From NCBI GenBank assembly GCA_950097015.1, contig CATNEN010000003.1, forward strand, positions 5,379,501 through 5,443,500: a DNA stretch of 64,000 nt, in the 5' to 3' direction. The DNA comes from Macrostomum hystrix. Taxonomy: Eukaryota > Platyhelminthes > Macrostomidae. Under the pieces are notes generated by a model. It ran no database searches, was not told the origin of the DNA, and was given only the letters and a program-made list of their open reading frames with translations. A program made the translations under genes and the position numbers. Shown piece by piece: positions 54,601 to 64,000 of this stretch (positions are counted from its first letter, which is position 1; each line of letters begins with the position of its first letter).

Positions 54601-56326
54601 AAATCGATCGATAATTAGAAGAGCTGCGAAAATCGATCGATAATTATAAAAGCTGCAGTGCATAACAGTTTTATATGGTGATTAACTTTTGATTTAAATG
54701 AGCTAGTATGACCGATCTTCTAGATCATATTACATTATTGCCGCTGACTAAAAACGTCAGAGTTATATCGTACAATTATGCAGATTAGGTTATCTGATAT
54801 CAATTAACAATCAGTTAATGTACTGGCTAGTAGATTTCGAATATTCTATATACGAAAAACCCACAGAAACACAGAAAAGCAGTAAACAAAGCTATTCGAC
54901 TTAAAATAAAGGATCGAGCCTAAGAAGAATGTTAGAGACTACTAGACAACTTGTTCAAACAGACTACCTGAAAAAACCACTCCGCAAAATTCAGTTTTTA
55001 CTAGCGTAAATAGACCAAGACAAAACACACGGTAGGTGAGTAGATTAGCTATGCCACAGGCGAAACATGAGAACAGCTTTAAACTTTGTCGGTGCAAATA
55101 GGACTTGGACTAACTTATAACCACTGTCAATAGTTCTCGCGAGCCTGAAATTCTCCAAACTGCATTTAAATCCGCGCGCTCTCTGTTTATAATAGACTAA
55201 AACAAACACAGACTTAGTAAAACGTAGTTTTTTTTCGTTCGATAATTAATCTAGAAAGTGACTTCCGCTAGAAGCAGGTGAATCTGAACAAGAAAAAGCA
55301 AACACAGCGACTAAAGCACAGTGACTCAGAAGCAGAGAAATCTCAAACAGAAATATGTAGTTGTTTTACTTTTTAAGCAAAGATAATGCTCGGGTTAATA
55401 GATCAGAAATCACATTGTTTGCACTCCGAGACTTTTCCTTGCGGCACTTTTGTTGACAAAGAGCTAAACCATAATTTAAAGGCCTAATTGAAAAAGCTAA
55501 TTTAATCTAACTTTAACTTAAGTGGATTTCAAAAATAGAAATGTCGTTGGCAGAGCGGTTAACGAGTTTGCCTCTCGCACCAAGATTCCACGGCGAGGCC
55601 ACATTTATTAAAACAGACCTTTCCAAAATCCCAAATCCTAAAGATCATCCCAAATCCTTAAAAAATCCTAAAGAAAATCATCCTAAATCCAGAAAAATCC
55701 TGAGAAATCCCAAATTGGATCATCCCGAATCCTGAAAATCTTAAAGAAGATCATCCCGAATCCTGAAAATCACAAATTGGATCATCCTAAATCCTGAAAA
55801 TCCCAAATGGGATCATCCTAAATCCTGAAAATCCCAAATTGGATCATCCTAAGTCCTGAAAATCTAAAAGATAATCTCAAATCCTGAAAATCGTAAAGAT
55901 AATCTCAAATCCTGAAAATCCCAAATCCTAAAAATCCCAAATTGGATCATCCCAAATCCTGAAAATCCGTCGCACCTTTTCGATATAGCCGGCCAGCCGC
56001 TCGTTCAGCTCCTGCATGTCCCGCTTCTCCTTCTCGCGACCGTTCAGCATGCTGGAGACATCGGCGGCAACTGCGGCTCCGCCACGTCCGCCAGTCCCTG
56101 AAGAGTAGCTCCTGCTGACGTGGACGCTGCGAATGCTGGACGAAGAGCCCTTACCGTCGAGCAGGTCGCGAGCCTGGCCGAATCCTGGCAGAGTCCGATT
56201 GATGACGACAGTCTTCGGTGAGGCTATGGGGCCTCGGTAGCCGCCGCCGCCAGACGTTAGGACATTGTACCGGGTGGTCTTGACCGTGGTCACACTCTGC
56301 TGCTGCGAGCTGCCAGATGTGCTCAT
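48534..56326 (-). CDS. Cytoplasmic intermediate filament protein with lamin tail domain, complete, 10 exons, 615 aa
   Basis: Structural filament protein of the cytoskeleton. The ten exons sum to 1848 nt in frame. Residues 1 to about 99 are a Gly/Ser-rich head. The alpha-helical rod starts at EKEKRDMQELNERLAGYIEK (98-117) and VRFLEAQNKKLSNELQ, and ends with EIHAYRKLLEGEEIR at about 452. That is about 350 residues, the lamin-type length with the longer coil 1B kept in protostome cytoplasmic filaments. A lamin tail domain follows (GNVSIQECSPDGKFVLLEN, ISGWKLSRNIDNNRQTVRY, IWARGQKPLG, EPSWGVGANIVTSLFN). There is no basic nuclear-localisation signal in the tail and no CaaX box (it ends RLSAYL), so it is a cytoplasmic filament rather than a nuclear lamin. 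A 12-nt microexon lies in the tail. The first ATG after an in-frame stop is at 56326. Confidence 0.95.
48725..49880. repeat. 27-28-bp minisatellite, about 42 copies
   Basis: Monomer GATCAGAGGATTAGCATACA then AAAATATC, with CGTCC and CATCCCAAG variants. It fills IF intron 9 from about 50 nt of the acceptor to about 17 nt of the donor. The 10-mer GGATTAGCAT also lies beside the acceptor at about 48690. Confidence 0.95.
49898..50014 (-). CDS. IF gene exon 9 (lamin tail domain)
   Basis: 117 nt, phase 0 at both ends. Acceptor AAACTTCCAG, donor GTGAGA. It encodes KEDISGWKLSRNIDNNRQTV and TVPMGTVLDDGQRKAIK. Confidence 0.93.
50098..50222 (-). CDS. IF gene exon 8 (start of lamin tail domain)
   Basis: 125 nt. 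Acceptor TTTTCTATAG, donor GTGATT. It encodes NLIKGEMSAKTTYQRTAKGN and VSIQECSPDGKFVLLENTGK. Confidence 0.92.
50313..50324 (-). CDS. IF gene exon 7, 12-nt microexon
   Basis: CTTTGGCTCAGA between acceptor TTATTCCAG and donor GTAAGT. Phase 1 in and out; it adds A-L-A-Q and completes the Met codon with exon 8. Exons 6 and 8 also join in frame without it, so it could be skipped. Confidence 0.75.
50409..50506 (-). CDS. IF gene exon 6 (linker between rod and tail)
   Basis: 98 nt. Acceptor TCATTTCAG, donor GTAAGC. It encodes INQRSQETITQKSSTIEKTS and VSVEQQQLPSPTG, a Ser/Thr/Gln-rich linker. Confidence 0.9.
50645..51010. repeat. 15-bp GGAGGATGAGGTGGC minisatellite, about 24 copies
   Basis: Purine-rich G/A/T array in IF intron 5. 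The Ala-Glu-Asp and Met-Arg-Trp ORFs across it are artefacts. Confidence 0.95.
51095..51603 (-). CDS. IF gene exon 5 (coil 2 and rod end)
   Basis: 509 nt. Acceptor AACCCCAG, donor GTTAGC splitting the Arg codon after LLEGEE. It encodes ELKELAILAYRDTTSENREF, coiled coil 2 and the helix-termination motif EIHAYRKLLEGEEIR. Confidence 0.95.
51725..52690. repeat. 20-bp minisatellite, about 48 copies
   Basis: Monomer AGTGTCTGATCCCAATAGGC and sister form with CCCATAGGT. The two forms make homogeneous blocks: CCCATAGGT at both ends, CAATAGGC in the middle. IF intron 4. A single TGTCTGATCCCCA also lies at about 51631, near the acceptor. Confidence 0.97.
52765..52860 (-). CDS. IF gene exon 4
   Basis: 96 nt, phase 0. 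Acceptor ATACCACAG, donor GTAAGT. It encodes DLDSETLNHINAENAAQSLR and EELEFLKQIHES, in coil 1B. Confidence 0.93.
52946..53132 (-). CDS. IF gene exon 3
   Basis: 187 nt. Acceptor AAACTTACAG, donor GTGAGT. It encodes LEEANRLHQVDRETIDKLNQ and QREVKRLRDEVARLRT, in coil 1B. Confidence 0.93.
53165..53345. repeat. Short 43-bp repeat, 4 copies
   Basis: TGTGATTGGCTGGAGATTCT then GAATGGTTAGGTTTAATGGTC units, directly behind the exon 3 acceptor in IF intron 2. The ATTGGCTG core contains a CCAAT-like inverted motif. Confidence 0.85.
53474..53685 (-). CDS. IF gene exon 2 (coil 1A end and coil 1B)
   Basis: 212 nt. Acceptor TTCTGCAAG, donor GTAAGT. It encodes VRFLEAQNKKLSNELQQLKD and ETEVRISSLEDQLNELQVL. 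Confidence 0.95.
53715..54655. repeat. 29-bp minisatellite with ATCGATCGAT palindrome, about 32 copies
   Basis: Monomer AAAATCGATCGATAATTAAA plus AGAGCTGCG, degenerate at the left (GGATCGATAA) and homogeneous at the right. It begins about 30 nt from the exon 2 acceptor of IF intron 1. Confidence 0.95.
54656..55540. other. IF intron 1, middle, nothing recognised
   Basis: AT-rich, no supported ORF or repeat. Confidence 0.55.
55543..55612 (+). mobile_element. tRNA-derived SINE, head fragment
   Basis: GTCGTTGGCAGAGCGGTTAACG, TTTGCCTCTCGCACCAAG and ATTCCACGGCGAGGCCACAT, then the copy ends. The tRNA-like part alone is present. Confidence 0.85.
55625..55970. repeat. Degenerate repeat AATCCTGAAAATCCCAAATT / GGATCATCC
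   Basis: About ten imperfect 25-36-bp units, ending about 6 nt from the exon 1 donor of IF intron 1. Confidence 0.88.
55976..56326 (-). CDS. IF gene exon 1 (start codon, head, start of coil 1A)
   Basis: 351 nt. ATG at 56326-56324, MSTSGSSQQQSVTTVKTTRY, Gly/Ser-rich head and LNERLAGYIEK. Donor GTGCGA is weak, but the join to VRFLEAQ is exactly the conserved coil 1A sequence. Confidence 0.95.
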
Positions 56327-56600
56327 TTTGTTTCTTAGAATTCTTAGAAAGCAGTCGAATTTTTTATCAACAAACAAACTAACTCATAGCCTCCAGTCTG
56401 GTGCCTACAGCAAGGAATATTTATGCAAAAGGCTTTGGCTGCGTGCGCGACAATTTTGGCTACCGTTCGCGCTCATTGGACGACAGCTAGTTCTATTTGC
56501 ACATTATACATTCTTGGTTGCTGCGGAAACAACACATGAATTGTACATTTAAAACTGCATTTGACTGCTAAATCATTTGTCAGTTTAGTGTTGTCACGCT

Positions 56601-56720
56601 GCCAGTCCCTGAAGAGTAGCTCCTGCTGACGTGGTCGCTGCGAATGCTGGACGAAGAGCCCTTACCGTCGAGTAGGTCGCGAGCCTGGCCGAATCCTGGC
56701 AGAGTCCGAGTGATGACGAC
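56601..56720 (-). pseudogene. Duplicated 120-bp fragment of the IF head exon
   Basis: 117 of 120 bases equal 56090-56209 inside IF exon 1. On the minus strand it would read VVITRTLPGFGQARDLLDGK and onward. It has no start codon or splice context of its own, lies 275 bp upstream of the gene's ATG, and abuts the 56765 array. Confidence 0.9.
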
Positions 56721-56764
56721 CTTCACCACCAAATATATTTTTAAACTGTCTATTTACTCTCTCC

Positions 56765-58080
56765 TACAATGTCTACCCATTTTATCCCACACTGTCTACC
56801 CACTCTATATCCCACACTGTCTACCCACTCTATATCCCACACTGTATCTCACTCTTTCCCACACTGTCTACCCACTCTATATCCCACACTGTCTACCCAG
56901 TCTATCCCACACTGTATCTCACACTTTCCCACACTGTCAACCCACTCTATCCCACACTGTATCCCACTCTATCCCACACTGTATCTCACTCTTTCCCACA
57001 CTGTATCTCACTCTTTCCCACACTGTATCTCACTCTTTCCCACACTGTATCCTACTCTTTCCCACACTGTCTACCCACTCTATCCCACACTGTATCCCAC
57101 TCTATCCCACACTGTATCTCACTCTTTCCCACACTGTCTACCCACTCTTTCCCACACTGTCTACCCATTCTATCCCACACTGTCTACCCAGTCTATATCC
57201 CACAGTCTACCCACTCTATATCCCACACTGTCTACCCAGTCTATCCCACACTGTATCTCACTCTTTCCCACATTGTCTACCCACTCTATCCCACACTGTA
57301 TCCCACTCTTTCCCACACTGTATCCTACTCTTTCCCACACTGTCTACCCACTCTATCCCACACTGTATCCCACTCTATCCCACACTGTATCCCACTCTTT
57401 CCCACACTGTCTACCCACTCTATATCCCACACTGTCTACCCACTCTATATCCCACACTGTCTACCCACTCTATATCCCACACTGTCTACCCAGTCTATCC
57501 CACACTGTATCTCACTCTATCCCACACTGTATCCCACTCTTTCCCACATGTCTACCAACTCTATCCCACACTGTCTACCCACTCTATCCCACACTGTATC
57601 TCACTCTTTCCCACACTGTATCTCACTCTTTCCCACACTGTATCTCACTCTTTCCCACACAGTCTACCCTTTCTTTCCCACACTGTATCCCACTCTTTCC
57701 CACACTGTCTACCCACTCTATCCCACACTGTATCCCACTCTATCCCACACTGTATCCCACTCTATCCCACACTGTATCTCACTCTTTCCCACACTGTCTA
57801 CCCACTCTTTCCCACACTGTCTACCCACTCTTTCCCACACTGTCTACCATTTCTTTCCCACACTGTATCCCACTCTTTCCCACACTGTCTACCCACTCTT
57901 TCCCACACTGTCTACCCACTCTTTCCCACACTGTCTACCCACTCTATCCCACACTGTCTACCCACTCTATCCCACACTGTCAACCCACTCTATCCCACAC
58001 TGTCTACCCACTCTTCCCCACCTGTCTTTCCCACATTTTCCCTGTCTACCCAATCTTTCCCATTCTGCTTATCGTGTCCA
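56765..58080. repeat. 22-23-bp CCCACACTGT minisatellite, about 58 copies
   Basis: Two intermixed monomer types, CCCACACTGTCTACCCACTC... and CCCACACTGTATCTCACTC.... Blocks of the mixed pattern recur around 57050-57170 and 57320-57410. Long Ser/His/Thr ORFs are artefacts. Confidence 0.95.
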
Positions 58081-58375
58081 TAAAAAGCTGTCTAAATTAT
58101 TGCAGTGTATGCATAGTCTAAAAGCGCCCAAAAATGGACAACGAACGACAGCGGATGTTGCTGGCTTAGCAAAACTTATTCATACGGAATTCCTTAATTA
58201 ACTGAGTAAGGAATGCAAGTAACGACATTTTTTAGCCCCAGCAACAAATTAAACGATCTTAAGCCGGTTTTTTAATACGGAAAATTTTTAAACCAGCAGT
58301 ATTAAGAAGCAATAAACTAAGCATTTTAATTTCCGCTATCGAAAACATGCCTTCTAGAATGGCAAACACTCAATT
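58081..58375. other. Intergenic spacer
   Basis: AT-rich, nothing recognised. Confidence 0.5.
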
Positions 58376-58379
58376 CGTG

Positions 58380-59060
58380 ATCTACCCAATCCATTTATGA
58401 TCCACCTAATCCATTCATGATCTACCTAATCCATTCATGATCTACCTAATCCATTCATGATCTACCTAATCCATTCATGATCCACTTAATCCATTCACGA
58501 TCTACCTAATCCACTCGTGATCTACCTAATCCATTCGTGATCTACCTAATCCATTCATGATCTACCTAATCCATTCACGATCTACCTAATCCATTCACGA
58601 TCTACCTAACCCAATAATGATCCACCTAACCCATTCATGATCTACCTAATCCATTCGTGATCTACCTAATCCATTCGTGATCCACCTAATCCATTCATGA
58701 TCCACCTAATCCATTCGTGATCCACCTAATCCATTCATGATCCACCTAACCTATTCGTGATCTACCTAATCCATTCATGATCCACCTAATCCATTCATGA
58801 TCTACCTAATCCATTCACGATCCACCTAATCCATTCACGATCTACCTAATCCATTTGTGATCTACCTAACCCAATAATGATCCACCTAATCCATTCATGA
58901 TCTACCTAATCCATTCATGATCTACCTAATCCATCAATAATCTATCTAATCAATTAGAAAACTACATAATCAATTCATGATCTACCTAATCAAATCAATT
59001 CATGATTTACCTAATCAATTCATGATCTACCTAATCCATTCAATATCTACCTAATCCATT
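58380..59060. repeat. 20-bp minisatellite, about 33 copies
   Basis: Monomer TCATGATCTACCTAATCCAT with CACGATC and CCACC variants; the right end decays. Confidence 0.95.
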
Positions 59061-59450
59061 CGTTCACGACTAACTATGTAAAGACGAAACATATAAATCG
59101 TCAAGTTACACAAAATATGAAAATATTGAGAATATTTAGTTGTTACTTATTTTTCACTTTTCACTCTAAAAAGAGACTGGCAAAAACACTAAAAATTGTT
59201 TTCGTGATTTTAATAACTGGTATATTTTAACCAATCCGGCAGACCATTTTGGTCTAAAATCTCAATAATATAATAAAATTAATTGTATTTACTTACATGC
59301 GTATATTATATACTTGCATGATGAACCGATTGCAGATTGTAAAACATGCTCCGCTAACAGTGGATTAAAAGCCTAACAAAACTTGTGAAATAGCAACAGA
59401 TAATGAAACTTGAAAAAATAACTTTTTTCGCTTTTAACCCACCCTCTATC
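59061..59450. other. Intergenic spacer
   Basis: AT-rich, nothing recognised. Confidence 0.5.
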
Positions 59451-59454
59451 AACA

Positions 59455-60458
59455 TGAAATCCGCCCCTCTATCATCTTGAAATCCGCCCCTCTATCATCT
59501 TGAAATCCGCCCCTCTATCATCTTGAAATCCGCCTTCTATCATATTGAAATCCGCCCCTCTATCATCATGAAATCCGCCCCTCTATCATCTTGAAATCGG
59601 CCCCTCTATCATCTTGAAATCCGCCCCTCTATCATCTTGAAATCCGCCCCTCTATCATCTTGAAATCCGCCCCTCTATCATCTTGAAATCCGCCCTTCTA
59701 TCATATTGAAATCCGCCCCTCTATTATCTTGAAATCCGCCCCTCTATCATATTGAAATCCGCCCCTCTATCATCTTGAAATCCGCCCTTCTATCATATTG
59801 AAATCCGCCCCTCTATCATCATGAAATCCGCCCCTCTATCATCTTGAAATCCGCCCCTCTATCATCTTGAAATCCGCACCTCTATCATATTGAAATCCGC
59901 CCCTCTATCATCTTGAAATCCGCCCCTCTATCATATTGAAATCCGCCCCTCTATCATCTTGAAATCCACCCCTCTATCATCTTGAAATCCGCCCCTCTAT
60001 CATATTGAAATCCGCCCCTCTATCATATTGAAATCCGCCTTCTATCATATTGAAATCCGCCCCTCTATCATCTTGAAATCAGCACTCTATCATCTTGAAA
60101 TCCGCCCCTCTATCATCTTGAAATCAGCACTCTATCATCTTGAAATCCGCCCCTCTATCATCTTGAAATCAGCACTCTATCATCTTGAAATCCGCCCCTG
60201 TATCATCTTGAAATCCGCCCCTCTATCATATTGAAATCCGCCCCTCTATCATCTTGAAATCCGCCCCTCTATCATATTGAAATCCGCCTTCTATCATCTT
60301 GAAATCCGCCCCTCTATCATCTTGAAATCCGCCCCTCTATCATCTTGAAATCCGCCATCTATCATCATGAAATCCGCCCTCTATCATCTTGAAATCCGCC
60401 CCTCTATCATCTTGAAATCCGCCATCTATCGTCATGAAATCCGCCCTCTATCAAATCT
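59455..60458. repeat. 23-bp minisatellite, about 44 copies
   Basis: Monomer CCCCTCTATCATCTTGAAAT plus CCG, with CATATTG, CATCATG and short GCACTC/GCCTTC forms; variant strings recur. Confidence 0.95.
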
Positions 60459-61192
60459 AGTATTTTACACTCTAGGCTAAAATATTGACAAATATTTTGG
60501 TTACATTGCTAAATAGTATAGTAGAAGAGAACACTTTGAGACTAAAAAATATCAATAAAAACTGATAAAAAATTTATATAACGAACACGATTAATCTCAA
60601 TGAATGAAATACATCAAATATATTACCACTGTATAAAAACACATGCAGCAGATTTCTAAGACAAGCGAGGACAGTGAGTTTGTAACAAAAAAACTACGAG
60701 TATAATTTAATAGCCAGATTAGTAGAAAAAACGGAAATATAAAAATAACAATAATACTTTTAGAACAAGAAAATTAGTAAAATATTTAACGCAAAATAAA
60801 GCATGCATTTAGGATGCAACCTACTAAGAGTAGGCCAGTTAGTGTATTTGATTGACAACAAAATTAAGCGCCACTATAATGTAGGAAAATGAGTTTCTAT
60901 GTTTAAACTGACGCTAGACAAACAGACAAAAACTATAATTAATAATTTCAAAACACTGACAGACACACAATAGCCTAAAAGACATGATTTTTTTAACAAA
61001 TAAGAACTGAAAAAGTTAAAGCAGTTATAATATATAATTAAGCGATAGTGACAATCTTTCCTCTAATGTTTGTATATAGATAGATAAATAATTTTTATAG
61101 AAGTCTTCAGCATAACAAAAACACAAAGAGATATCAGTCGCCAACTGAACAAGTATCAAGCCGGCGTTGCGCGCACTCACAATGCGGCCAGC
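60459..61192. other. 3' side of the Rho gene
   Basis: Very AT-rich; likely 3' UTR plus spacer. No ORF supported. Confidence 0.5.

Positions 61193-64000
<2,808 letters not shown>

Noticed and set aside
48534-56326. A nuclear lamin
   Set aside because: Rod length and lamin tail fit, but the tail lacks a basic nuclear signal and the C-terminus lacks CaaX, as in protostome cytoplasmic filaments.
56644-58201. Pro/Thr/His-rich ORFs up to 479 codons on the plus strand
   Set aside because: Array-derived; overlapping frames encode equally long peptides.

Overview
The window is animal (metazoan) nuclear DNA. It contains spliced genes with GT-AG introns, a BEL/Pao retrotransposon, tRNA-derived SINEs, a non-autonomous hAT element and many private intronic minisatellites. 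A CadN-type classical cadherin, an intermediate-filament protein with a lamin-type long rod and lamin tail domain but no CaaX box, and BEL elements point to a protostome invertebrate. Splice-acceptor-like AGs lie a few bases upstream of several start codons, which would suit a lineage with spliced-leader trans-splicing. A free-living flatworm or other spiralian is my best guess, but the species is not identifiable from sequence alone.

Layout from left to right. 1-3545: the 3' two-thirds of a BEL/Pao pol ORF on the plus strand, cut by the left edge. 4292-19510 (minus): the 5' part of a secreted or membrane CUB-domain gene (8 exons, signal peptide at 19510); its 3' end lies beyond the left edge, so the BEL element appears to sit antisense in one of its introns. 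20825-36384 (minus): a complete 17-exon type III (CadN-like) classical cadherin, 2777 aa as spliced here, running from signal peptide to catenin-binding tail. 41480-44814 (minus): an unrecognised two-exon helical, Arg-rich protein of 552 aa. 48534-56326 (minus): a complete 10-exon intermediate-filament gene, 615 aa. 61193-63342 (minus): a complete three-exon Rho1/RhoA GTPase, 193 aa. All five host genes are on the minus strand. Every spliced model keeps phase across all its junctions.

The rest is dominated by tandem repeats: about 30 arrays, monomers mostly 15-37 bp, from about 0.2 to 3.6 kb. Most larger introns have their own unrelated array, often filling the intron to within 5-50 nt of a splice site. 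One array has spread across a 5' splice site, so donor sequences are repeated tandemly. One has trapped a 29-bp piece of its own gene's exon, and one has expanded inside a hAT element. The largest (21-bp monomer, about 3.6 kb) has higher-order structure in multiples of 210 bp. The long open reading frames over these arrays are artefacts of monomers that lack stops.

The cadherin (adhesion), Rho GTPase (actin regulation) and intermediate filament (cytoskeleton) are functionally compatible neighbours, but nothing in the sequence shows co-regulation. Exon boundaries were worked out by hand from reading frame, phase and GT/GC-AG signals. UTRs, promoters and poly(A) sites are mostly unresolved.
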